Positions 18,380-25,091 of a stretch of DNA of 39,623 nt are shown in pieces. Within the stretch, counting starts at the first letter, position 1; each line of letters begins with the position of its first letter. The notes under the pieces are model-generated. The model saw nothing but the letters and a program-made list of their open reading frames with translations, searched no databases and was not told where the DNA came from. The DNA is taken from positions 910 to 40,532 of the forward strand of contig DEHT01000062.1 in the NCBI GenBank assembly GCA_002352045.1. The letters are read 5' to 3'. The DNA is from Chitinophagaceae bacterium UBA2793. GTDB taxonomy: Bacteria > Bacteroidota > Bacteroidia > Chitinophagales > Chitinophagaceae. A program made the position numbers and the translations under genes.

Positions 18380-18434
18380 GCATACCTACTCGAGTGTCGG
18401 GATGGTTTTAGGTTTGAATCCTATGGCAGTTACA
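18357..18434 (+). pseudogene. Degenerate tRNA-Arg copy
   Basis: Aligned with tRNA-Arg, it keeps the D-loop block CAACTGAATAG (18369-18379), GCAT, and an exact 20-base T-arm block (18404-18423), with a net two-base insertion in the anticodon region. The acceptor halves do not pair, the D stem is lost, the anticodon arm has a mismatched stem and no clear 7-base loop, and the encoded CCA has decayed to ACA. It cannot fold as a working tRNA. A terminator-like hairpin follows, as after the intact gene. Confidence 0.75.
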
Positions 18435-18442
18435 CACAACAA

Positions 18443-18474
18443 AAAATGGTTTGCCGATTTATGGAAACCATTTT
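18443..18474 (+). terminator. Hairpin after the tRNA remnant
   Basis: AAAATGGTTT (18443-18452) and AAACCATTTT (18465-18474) form a perfect 10-bp stem with a 12-base loop. It may terminate the nuclease transcript, or the oppositely oriented DUF1508 gene that ends at 18508. There is only a short T tract (four T in the arm). Confidence 0.55.
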
Positions 18475-18507
18475 CGTTGGTAACATTACCCATTTTTATT
18501 GAGAGAC

Positions 18508-18831
18508 TTACACTGCTGCCAACGCATCCAGTGCATTGTTTTTTACGGCTTCTATTCCATTATCCCTGCTTGCTTCCGACTCGTACATTCGGCTAAAACC
18601 TAGGATGTTTCCATCTGTAGCCTTAACTATAAAATAGAATTTCTTGGTGGCAGATAATTTTCGTTCGAAGTTTGATTCATTTGATACAATCATTAGAAAC
18701 ATTGAAATGCCATTATTTCGAGCGGTTTCGTTTTTATAGCCTTCGCTTTGAAATAGTATCTGCCCGTTACTTGCAAGTAGATTGAAATAGAATTGCCCAT
18801 TGGCTCCTAAAACATTTTCAAACCTGCCCAT
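18508..18831 (-). CDS. DUF1508 (YegP-like) protein with two repeats
   Basis: A 107-residue small soluble protein. ATG 18831 is preferred over one 11 codons upstream because MGRFE is the typical family start. Two tandem DUF1508 repeats are seen: about 10-48 (GQFYFNLLASNGQILFQSEGY...NNGI) and 59-98 (KKFYFIVKATDGNILGFSRMYES...DNGI), each a pair of strands plus a helix with the N-G-I signature. The biochemical role of the family is not established; it is often described as stress-linked. An 8-bp inverted repeat (18842-18870) lies just upstream. It is convergent with the GIY-YIG unit. Confidence 0.85.
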   Translation of the reverse strand: MGRFENVLGANGQFYFNLLASNGQILFQSEGYKNETARNNGISMFLMIVSNESNFERKLSATKKFYFIVKATDGNILGFSRMYESEASRDNGIEAVKNNALDALAAV

Positions 18832-18841
18832 ATTTACTTTT

Positions 18842-18870
18842 TTAAGTGTAGAAAATATAATCACACTTAA
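18842..18870. repeat. Inverted repeat upstream of the DUF1508 gene
   Basis: TTAAGTGT (18842-18849) and ACACTTAA (18863-18870) are perfect inverted copies separated by 13 bases, starting 10 bases upstream of the gene's ATG. Could be an operator or a leader hairpin. Confidence 0.45.
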
Positions 18871-18954
18871 TAATACAAGAACCTTGCCTATTTTAGGCTA
18901 TTGACAATGGAGCTATTGTAAATAAAATCTCCCAACAGTGATATAAAGTAATAT

Positions 18955-19392
18955 TTAAAAAGTAATGCCGGTAAGCAACCTTGCGCCTCCTGTTTCTTTG
19001 GAAGCATAATAGAGATACGCTTTAGCGGTACCCGTTTTTTGTTGTAATTGTTGCAATTCGGCTATTGGAATGCTTATCGAAAAATTTTTAGCTTCTGTAT
19101 TCCTAAAAGTCCATTGCTTTAATAATTTCATTTGGGCATCTTTTAGCATCAATACCCTTTCTTTTCCGGCCATGCCACAATGATAAAATTGAACACTCAA
19201 TTTACTCTTTGCATTGGTAGATTTAAGCGAAAAAGTGGATGATTGTTTCATATCCCGGTTAAATTTTTGCATAACCAATTTGTTATCTAAAAAAATTTCA
19301 AAACCTTCGCCGCCTGCAGGCGACCAAAATGCCGACAATGAAATTGTAAAGCAAATTAAAAGCGGCATCAACATGATTTTACTTGTTTTCAT
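18955..19392 (-). CDS. Secreted protein of unknown function
   Basis: A 145-residue protein I do not recognise. Residues 1-23 are a signal peptide (MKTSKIMLMPLLICFTISLSA). The mature part begins with a short F-W-S-P-A-G-G segment followed by alternating beta-strand-like stretches (FEIFLDNKLVMQKF, KLSVQFYHCGMAG, NFSISIPIAELQQL), and a single cysteine. The layout suggests a small beta-sandwich exported to the periplasm or surface. No catalytic motif is seen. It stands alone on the minus strand, 123 bases before the DUF1508 gene on the same strand, and could be transcribed with it. Confidence 0.7.
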   Translation of the reverse strand: MKTSKIMLMPLLICFTISLSAFWSPAGGEGFEIFLDNKLVMQKFNRDMKQSSTFSLKSTNAKSKLSVQFYHCGMAGKERVLMLKDAQMKLLKQWTFRNTEAKNFSISIPIAELQQLQQKTGTAKAYLYYASKETGGARLLTGITF

Positions 19393-19508
19393 AACTTTAA
19401 TTTTTAATGATGAAATAAATCATCTCAAAAAAATAAAAATCTACGGGCATTAAGAAACTTGTTTGACCAATTGCCGGTAATACTTGATAAAAGAAACAAT
19501 ACGCACAA

Positions 19509-19982
19509 ATGAAAATTCAATTTTGGTCGGTAGGAAAGGCGCATGAGCCTTATGTAAAAGAGGGAATAGAAAATTTTACAAAAAGAATTGGGCACTACTT
19601 TCCTGCCGAATGGCATTTACTATCCACTCCAAAAAATGCTGCCACATTATCTGCAACAGATTTAAAAATAAAAGAAGCAGAAATTATTTTGAGTGCATTA
19701 AAAAAAGAAGACTACTTAATACTGCTCGACGAAAGAGGAAAATTATTAAACAGCGAAGGCCTGGCAAGTTTTTTACAACAAAGAGCCAACGAAAGCGAAA
19801 AGTGCATAGTATTTTTAATTGGCGGGGCATTTGGTGTAAGTGATACTGTTATGCGACGGGCCAATTTTACCTGGAGCTTGTCGCCATTGGTTTTTCCGCA
19901 CCAATTGGTTAGGCTTATTTTAGCCGAACAGGTTTATAGAGCCTGTACCATCAACCGAAACGAAAAATATCATCATACATAA
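19509..19982 (+). CDS. rlmH: 23S rRNA (pseudouridine-1915-N3)-methyltransferase RlmH
   Basis: A 157-residue SPOUT-class methyltransferase that uses S-adenosylmethionine to methylate pseudouridine 1915 in helix 69 of 23S rRNA. The full family pattern is present: LLDERGK (72-78), the FLIGGAFG cofactor loop, SLSPLVFPHQLVR, and the C-terminal EQVYRACTINRNEKYHH. Length is the family norm. A rhomboid protease gene starts 31 bases downstream on the same strand but has its own -7 box. Confidence 0.97.
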   Translation: MKIQFWSVGKAHEPYVKEGIENFTKRIGHYFPAEWHLLSTPKNAATLSATDLKIKEAEIILSALKKEDYLILLDERGKLLNSEGLASFLQQRANESEKCIVFLIGGAFGVSDTVMRRANFTWSLSPLVFPHQLVRLILAEQVYRACTINRNEKYHHT

Positions 19983-19988
19983 TTCCCT

Positions 19989-19996
19989 TAGTTTTG
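19989..19996 (+). promoter_or_regulatory. TAnnTTTG (-7) box before the rhomboid gene
   Basis: TAGTTTTG, 17 bases before the ATG at 20014. No -33 element is evident, and rlmH read-through is also possible. Confidence 0.4.
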
Positions 19997-20013
19997 CTTA
20001 AAACAAAAAATAA

Positions 20014-20700
20014 ATGAGCGAATACCCCATAACCATCATGCTGATTGCTGCCAATGCAATTATTTCTTTTATTGGTTTTTCAAATGGCCAATTGGTTGAA
20101 AAAGCAATTGGTTGGCCTTATTATACTAAACACAACAATCAATGGTATCGTTTCATAAGTTCAGGCTTTTTACATGCCGATTGGATGCACCTGATTTTTA
20201 ACATGTTTACCTTGTTTTTCTTTGGTTCCAATTTGGAAATTATTTTAAAGGCTTTCAACCTTGGTGGCTCAATTGCATATTTAGCCATCTATTTTCTGGG
20301 GATGATTGTGGCCGATATTCCATCTTATATTAAACACAAAGACGATTACAATTATCGCTCATTAGGTGCATCCGGTGCTGTAAGTGCAGTGGTATTTGCA
20401 GTAATTGTGTTTAGCCCCTGGAGCTCCATTTATTTATACGGTGCTATTAAAATTTCGGCTGCCGTATATGCCGTTTTATACATTGCTTATTGCATTTATA
20501 TGGGCAAACAGCAATCGGACAATGTAAACCACGACGCCCATTTATGGGGATCGCTCTTTGGCCTTGTTTTTACTTTTGGATTATTAGTAGCTCTTAAACC
20601 GGGCATTTTACCTCATATTGTAAATGAACTTAAAAATTTCAGTTTGTTTGGAAGAGAGGGTGCAGGCGAAGTGTTAACATTTCTAATTCAGAGCCTGTAA
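20014..20700 (+). CDS. Rhomboid-family intramembrane serine protease
   Basis: A 228-residue polytopic membrane protein with about six membrane segments. HLIFNMFTLFF (59-69) holds the conserved HxxxN, GASGA carries the catalytic S120, and H176 in HDAHLWGSLFG is the partner histidine with the usual GxxxG-like helix. The Ser-His dyad is intact, so it should cut single-pass membrane proteins within the bilayer; substrates are unknown. The last 62 bases overlap the 3' end of tilS on the opposite strand. Confidence 0.93.
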   Translation: MSEYPITIMLIAANAIISFIGFSNGQLVEKAIGWPYYTKHNNQWYRFISSGFLHADWMHLIFNMFTLFFFGSNLEIILKAFNLGGSIAYLAIYFLGMIVADIPSYIKHKDDYNYRSLGASGAVSAVVFAVIVFSPWSSIYLYGAIKISAAVYAVLYIAYCIYMGKQQSDNVNHDAHLWGSLFGLVFTFGLLVALKPGILPHIVNELKNFSLFGREGAGEVLTFLIQSL

Positions 20701-21988
20701 GTTTACACCGGTCGTCAATTCGTTGCCCTACTACCCAAATAATTTTTTTATTGCTTTCAAGCACCCAGGTTTGCTCTTTTTGGTGAAGGGGTATTTTTTG
20801 GTCAATTAAAAACCGGCTGATTTTTTTCTTTTTCCTCATGCCTAAGGGATAAAAATAATCACCCGTTTTCCATTTACGAAGTATGAGCGGAAACTGAATA
20901 TGGGATACATTCAACATAGCAACGGAAGGTTCTTTGCTAATGGCGAAAGGAGCTTTAGTAATTTCAATGTCCAATTTTCCAAGGGGAAAATTTATGGAAG
21001 TAGAATTGTCTTCAATAACATATTGTGCAGATGCAGATTCTTCTAAGGGGTAAATGATGAGCCATTTTCTGTTGCGTAAAATTCGATGGGTAGATGATGA
21101 AACATATTTCCCCGTATCGGCATTCAACAATTGGAGTACATCGTTTAATTGCCCTGATGTAAAATTAAATTCACTAATAATTTCATGCAAAACGGTGGGA
21201 AGCCCAATCGTTTTTTGCAACTTTAAAACGGGTATATGAATTTCACTTCCTTTTATAAGCAACAACTTAGCCTTTGTTTTTTCAATAGCATCAATATATA
21301 CTTTGTTGATTTCTTTAAACCTTTCAGCGTTTTGCAGGAGATTTTCTTTTACTTCCGGAAAAATTTTTTGGAGTGCCGGCAGTAAATTATTTCTAAAATA
21401 ATTACGGGTATATTTTTCACTGCTATTGCTGCTATCTTCCCTGTATGCCAGCTTATTTTCTATTGCATACCCATTGATTGTTTCTTTACCTGCAAATAAT
21501 AAAGGCCGCACAATATTTCCATTCTTTGCCAAAATTCCTTTTAAGCCATTAATGCCGGTGCCTTTAAAAAAATTCATAGCAATGGTTTCTATATTATCAT
21601 CTGCATGATGGGCCGTAGCAATAAAAGTTGGTTGATGCGTAGATTGACTACTAAGCTCCTTAAACCAGTGATACCTTAATTCTCTTGCAGCAACCTGTAT
21701 GGAAACTTTATTTTTTGTAGCATATTTTTCTGTATCAAATTTTTGAATGTAAAAAGGAACAGTATATTTTTCGGCAATGCTTTTTACAAAAGTTTCATCG
21801 GCATCACTCTCCTGCCCTCTTAATTGAAAATTGCAATGGGCAATTGAAAAATTGTACCCTGCTTTTTTACACAATGCACAAAGCACCACAGAATCTACAC
21901 CGCCGCTAACAGCAATTAATAAGTGGTCTTTTTGTGAAAAAAGATGTTGCTGTTTAATAAAGTTTTTAAAAGCAGTTTCAAGATTCAT
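20639..21988 (-). CDS. tilS: tRNA(Ile)-lysidine synthetase
   Basis: A 449-residue N-type ATP pyrophosphatase that attaches lysine to C34 of the tRNA-Ile with CAU anticodon, switching it to AUA reading. ATG 21988 is chosen; a Met nine codons upstream is in frame but lies on top of the likely promoter. SGGVDS (28-33) is the PP-loop; RGQESDADE, TAHHADDN and the GINGLKGI region follow, and a C-terminal TilS substrate-binding domain covers about 350-449. It is convergent with the rhomboid gene and overlaps it by 62 bases. Confidence 0.95.
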   Translation of the reverse strand: MNLETAFKNFIKQQHLFSQKDHLLIAVSGGVDSVVLCALCKKAGYNFSIAHCNFQLRGQESDADETFVKSIAEKYTVPFYIQKFDTEKYATKNKVSIQVAARELRYHWFKELSSQSTHQPTFIATAHHADDNIETIAMNFFKGTGINGLKGILAKNGNIVRPLLFAGKETINGYAIENKLAYREDSSNSSEKYTRNYFRNNLLPALQKIFPEVKENLLQNAERFKEINKVYIDAIEKTKAKLLLIKGSEIHIPVLKLQKTIGLPTVLHEIISEFNFTSGQLNDVLQLLNADTGKYVSSSTHRILRNRKWLIIYPLEESASAQYVIEDNSTSINFPLGKLDIEITKAPFAISKEPSVAMLNVSHIQFPLILRKWKTGDYFYPLGMRKKKKISRFLIDQKIPLHQKEQTWVLESNKKIIWVVGQRIDDRCKLTGSELEMLTLRLHPLFQTN

Positions 21989-22012
21989 GTTGGGAGTTAA
22001 GAAGTAAAAGGT

Positions 22013-22020
22013 CAAAATTA
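22013..22020 (-). promoter_or_regulatory. TAnnTTTG (-7) box for tilS
   Basis: On the minus strand TAATTTTG, 24 bases before the chosen tilS ATG. It supports that start over the upstream Met. Confidence 0.45.
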
Positions 22021-22090
22021 AAAAATAAAAAATGGGGGCTTTATTTCCTATAAAAATTATTTTAATTACGAAAATATTTAGAGAACAATT

Positions 22091-22146
22091 CCATCAACAC
22101 ATCACCAAATCACCAAATCATCACATCAGCAAATCTCCAAATCAAC
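22091..22146. repeat. Seven imperfect 8-bp repeats (consensus AAATCACC)
   Basis: CCATCAAC, ACATCACC, AAATCACC, AAATCATC, ACATCAGC, AAATCTCC and AAATCAAC follow each other without gaps. The array fills the spacer between tilS and the TPR gene and runs across the TPR stop codon. Confidence 0.85.
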
Positions 22147-22456
22147 CCATTTCAATCTCCTCTTTAGCCATTTGCAATTCATTATAAGCATGCCGGTCGT
22201 TTACATTTTTGGCTTCAGCCATTCCTGTTTCATAAATTAAAATTGCTTCTTCAAAATCTTCTTCCCTTTCTAACAATTTACCCAGGTGATAATAGGAACC
22301 AATATAGCCTGGCTCTCTTTGCAAAATGTCTTTAAAAAGTTGTTTTGCTGCTGCATCATTACCCAATTTTATATATTCCAGCGCCAGGGCATGTTGTACA
22401 AAAGCGTCGCTGGGATTGTCTTTCAAAAATTCCTGCAATTTTCCTATTCTATCCAT
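22142..22456 (-). CDS. Small TPR-repeat protein
   Basis: A 104-residue soluble protein made of about two and a half tetratricopeptide repeats: helices over 1-30 (MDRIGKLQEFLKDNPSDAF, HALALEYIKLG), 33-64 with the typical A-x-x-x-F-x-x-x-L-x-x-x-P-x-Y spacing (FKDILQREPGY), and 68-98. TPRs form a superhelix that binds peptides; the partner is unknown. It is transcribed away from etfB, sharing a 111-base spacer with it. Its stop codon lies inside an 8-bp repeat array. Confidence 0.85.
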   Translation of the reverse strand: MDRIGKLQEFLKDNPSDAFVQHALALEYIKLGNDAAAKQLFKDILQREPGYIGSYYHLGKLLEREEDFEEAILIYETGMAEAKNVNDRHAYNELQMAKEEIEMG

Positions 22457-22486
22457 TGTAAAATTTTTTTGACACTTCGTTCATTC

Positions 22487-22494
22487 TATCTTTG
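22487..22494 (+). promoter_or_regulatory. TAnnTTTG (-7) box for etfBA
   Basis: TATCTTTG, with TTTG 15 bases upstream (22468-22471), a shorter gap than usual. The etfB ATG is 73 bases downstream. Confidence 0.5.
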
Positions 22495-22567
22495 CAACGC
22501 TTATATTTGCATTAGTTGCATAAACAACCTTTTTATTCACCGGGCCAATCGGCCTTAAATTGAAGAA

Positions 22568-23311
22568 ATGAAGATATTAGTTTGCATTAGTAAAACGCCC
22601 GACACAACGGCAAAAATAGCTTTCGCAGATAACAATACGAAATTTGCTACCGATGGCGTTCAATGGATTATTAACCCTTACGATGAATGGTATGCCTTAG
22701 TACGTGCCATTGAATTAAAAGAAGCGGATGCTTCTACTGTTTTGCATTTACTAAATGTTGGTGGAACCGACAGTGAGCCCATCATTCGTAAAGCATTGGC
22801 ACTTGGTGGCGATGAAGCTATTAGGGTAAATACAGATAATGCCGATCCTTTTTATATTGCTTCGCAAATTGCAGCGGTTGCAAAAGATGGCGGCTACGAT
22901 TTAATTTTTACCGGCAAAGAAACCATTGATTACAATGGCTCTTCCATTGGCGGAATGGTAGCAGAGCTTTTGGACCTGCCTTATATTTCTCATGCCACCG
23001 GGTTTAATTTGGAAGCCGGCAAAGCGGTAGTAGTTAGAGAAATTGAAGGCGGCGAAGAAACAGATAAAGCAGCATTGCCATTAGTGGTGAGTTGCCAAAA
23101 AGGAATGGCCGAACAACGCATTCCAAATATGAAAGGCATTATGGGTGCCAGAACCAAACCATTAAAAGTAGTAGAACCCGTAGCCGCTGAAAGCTATACT
23201 TCTGTTGCTTCTTACGATTTACCACCGGCGAAAGCGGGTGTAAAATTAATTCCTGCCGACAATGCTGCTGAATTAGTAAGGTTGTTGCACGAGGAAGCCA
23301 AAGCAATTTAA
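22568..23311 (+). CDS. etfB: Electron transfer flavoprotein beta subunit
   Basis: A 247-residue subunit of ETF, the soluble AMP/FAD heterodimer that takes electrons from acyl-CoA dehydrogenases and passes them to the respiratory chain. Typical features: MKILVCISKTPDT at the start, a Rossmann-like adenine-binding middle (LLNVGG...EPIIRKALALGGDEAIRV, IFTGKETIDYNGSSIGGMVAELLDLP), and the beta-subunit signature around VVREIEGGEETDKAALPLVVSCQKGMAEQRIPN. etfA follows after 28 bases. An acyl-CoA dehydrogenase at 31329 in the same window is a likely electron donor. Confidence 0.96.
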   Translation: MKILVCISKTPDTTAKIAFADNNTKFATDGVQWIINPYDEWYALVRAIELKEADASTVLHLLNVGGTDSEPIIRKALALGGDEAIRVNTDNADPFYIASQIAAVAKDGGYDLIFTGKETIDYNGSSIGGMVAELLDLPYISHATGFNLEAGKAVVVREIEGGEETDKAALPLVVSCQKGMAEQRIPNMKGIMGARTKPLKVVEPVAAESYTSVASYDLPPAKAGVKLIPADNAAELVRLLHEEAKAI

Positions 23312-23339
23312 TTTATCAACTTTTAAATTTTACATTCTT

Positions 23340-24305
23340 ATGAGTGTTTTAGTTTTTATAGATCAGTCAGAAGGCCAAATAAAAAAATCATCTTATGAGG
23401 CCGCCAGTTATGCAGCTCAAACTGCTGAAAAATTAGGCACTGTAGCCGAAGCCATTGTTTTAGGAACCGTAGCCGACGATTTAGCGGCATTAGGAAATTA
23501 CGGAATCAAAAAAGTGCATACGGTAGCCGATGCATCATTAAACAATTTTGATGCACAGGTATATGCTAAAGTAATTTCGCAGGCTGCGGAACAAACCGGT
23601 GCCGATGTAGTGGTATTTAGTAACAACACAAGCGGCAAAGCAATAGCACCACGCTTGAGTGTACGCTTGAAAGCAGGCCTTGTTTCGGGAGCTGTTGCAT
23701 TACCCGATACAAGCAATGGATTTACGGTAAAAAAATCGGTATTCAGTGGAAAGGCATTTGCCAATATTACGGTGAGTAGTGCCAAAAAAATTATTGGCTT
23801 AAACCCCAATTCTTTTAATATAAGTACCACTGGTGGAACTGCAGAAGTTGCTGCCTTATCTGTATCAGTAGATGCAGCAAAAGTGGAAGTAGTATCGGTA
23901 AATAAAGTGAACGGTGAAGTTCCATTAAGCGAAGCGGATATAGTGGTGAGTGGTGGCCGTGGATTAAAAGGCCCCGAAAACTGGAACCTGGTAACCGACC
24001 TTGCCAAATTATTAGGAGCCGCTACGGCTTGCAGCCGCCCTGTTGCAGATATACACTGGCGCCCGCATCATGAACATGTTGGGCAAACAGGTTTAGCCAT
24101 TGCACCCAATTTGTACATTGCCATTGGTATTTCAGGTGCTATTCAGCATCTTGCCGGAGTAAACAGAAGTAAGGTTATTGTGGTTATTAATAAAGACCCC
24201 GAAGCACCATTCTTTAAAGCGGCCGACTATGGAATTGTGGGCGATGCTTTTGAAGTAATGCCACAAATAATTGATGCGGTTAAAAAACTAAAAGGCGTTG
24301 CATAA
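23340..24305 (+). CDS. etfA: Electron transfer flavoprotein alpha subunit
   Basis: A 321-residue FAD-binding subunit. The N-terminal domain (1-190) pairs with EtfB; the C-terminal FAD domain holds VVSGGRGLKGPENW (about 203-216), ACSRPVADIHWRPHHEHVGQTG and the signature LYIAIGISGAIQHLAG with VINKDPEAPFFKAADYGIVGD. All FAD-contact motifs are present. It forms a two-gene operon with etfB and is closed by a terminator at 24412-24439. Confidence 0.97.
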   Translation: MSVLVFIDQSEGQIKKSSYEAASYAAQTAEKLGTVAEAIVLGTVADDLAALGNYGIKKVHTVADASLNNFDAQVYAKVISQAAEQTGADVVVFSNNTSGKAIAPRLSVRLKAGLVSGAVALPDTSNGFTVKKSVFSGKAFANITVSSAKKIIGLNPNSFNISTTGGTAEVAALSVSVDAAKVEVVSVNKVNGEVPLSEADIVVSGGRGLKGPENWNLVTDLAKLLGAATACSRPVADIHWRPHHEHVGQTGLAIAPNLYIAIGISGAIQHLAGVNRSKVIVVINKDPEAPFFKAADYGIVGDAFEVMPQIIDAVKKLKGVA

Positions 24306-24411
24306 TTTTTTTATGGCCCATTCAAATTGATGCTGCATTCTTTGGTTTAAAAAACCTACGTGTAAAATTCTTTCACAAAGGTTAATCATAAAAGAATCTC
24401 CTGATATTTAG

Positions 24412-24450
24412 AGCCTTTCAAATACCATTTTGAAAGGCTTTATTTTTTAT
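24412..24450 (+). terminator. Rho-independent terminator of etfBA
   Basis: AGCCTTTCAAA (24412-24422) pairs with TTTGAAAGGCT (24429-24439), followed by TTATTTTTTAT. The T tract runs directly into the -7 box of the next gene. Confidence 0.9.
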
Positions 24451-24455
24451 ATTTG
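24448..24455 (+). promoter_or_regulatory. TAnnTTTG (-7) box for the DUF151-UVR operon
   Basis: TATATTTG begins in the T tract of the etfA terminator, 35 bases before the ATG at 24491. Compact terminator-promoter fusion. Confidence 0.55.
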
Positions 24456-24490
24456 CGTTTAGTGTAGAACGTATTATCAGCCCAAAGCGT

Positions 24491-25087
24491 ATGAAAAAAA
24501 TTGAACTGGAAATTGTTGCCCTCTCTCACAGCATTACGCAATCACATTCCTATGCCGTGGTATTGGGCGAAGTAAACGGGCTGCGTAGATTACCCATTGT
24601 TATTGGTGGTTTTGAAGCGCAGGCCATTGCAGTGGCTTTAGAAAGAATGAATCCAAGTAGGCCACTCACACATGACCTCATGAAAAATTTCATGATTGCT
24701 TTCAATGTAGAGTTACATGAAATTGTAATCAACGACCTACAGGAAGGTATCTTTTACTCTCAACTCATTTGTTCTTCGGCAAACGATACCGTAGAAATTG
24801 ATTCCCGCACATCCGATGCACTGGCTTTGGCTGTAAGGTTTGGCTGCCCTATTTATACTTATGAAAATATTCTGGAAAAAGCAGGTGTATTAATGGACGA
24901 TGAACAACAGGGCAAAACAACAGCAGCACTGGAAGCGCCTATTCCGGAGCCGGTACATGGCAGAGATGATTTAAAAAAGATGAGCTTGACAGAACTAAAC
25001 AGCTTATTGAGTGAAGTATTGGAAAGCGAAGACTACATTAAAGCCATAGCCATTAGAGATGAAATTAAAAGCAGGGGTGGAAAATAA
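24491..25087 (+). CDS. Bifunctional-nuclease-family (DUF151) protein with C-terminal UVR motif
   Basis: A 198-residue protein. Residues 1-125 form the BFN/DUF151 domain (VVLGEVNGLRRLPIVIGGFEAQAIAVAL, then RPLTHDLMKN, ending in IDSRTSDALALAVRFGCPIY), named for a plant protein with DNase/RNase activity; bacterial roles are poorly known. Residues 165-198 (MSLTELNSLLSEVLESEDYIKAIAIRDEI) match the UvrB/UvrC interaction motif, a helical hairpin. This fusion is common in Bacteroidota. It leads a tight operon: a CarboxypepD_reg protein starts 4 bases after its stop, then ispE overlaps that gene. Confidence 0.88.
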   Translation: MKKIELEIVALSHSITQSHSYAVVLGEVNGLRRLPIVIGGFEAQAIAVALERMNPSRPLTHDLMKNFMIAFNVELHEIVINDLQEGIFYSQLICSSANDTVEIDSRTSDALALAVRFGCPIYTYENILEKAGVLMDDEQQGKTTAALEAPIPEPVHGRDDLKKMSLTELNSLLSEVLESEDYIKAIAIRDEIKSRGGK

Positions 25088-25091
25088 TTAA

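Larger units (their letters stand above)
17992..18474 (+). mobile_element. Candidate tRNA-associated GIY-YIG unit (tRNA, terminator, nuclease gene, tRNA remnant, hairpin)
   Basis: The order intact tRNA-Arg, terminator, nuclease ORF, degenerate tRNA copy, hairpin repeats with a period of about 366 bases. The two tRNA copies share 11 identical bases in the D-loop region (18004-18014 and 18369-18379) and 20 identical bases over the T arm (18037-18056 and 18404-18423). The simplest reading is that a nuclease-encoding segment arrived with, or created, a partial copy of the tRNA. No transposase, integrase or terminal repeat is seen, so mobility is inference only. Confidence 0.4.

Noticed and set aside
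18357..18434. Second functional tRNA gene
   Set aside because: Acceptor halves do not pair, the D stem is lost, and CCA is not encoded; it is a remnant.
22091..22146. CRISPR array
   Set aside because: Repeats are 8 bases with no spacers and no cas genes nearby.
23498..24007. 169-codon open frame on the minus strand
   Set aside because: Antisense to etfA, whose motifs are complete; no recognisable domain.
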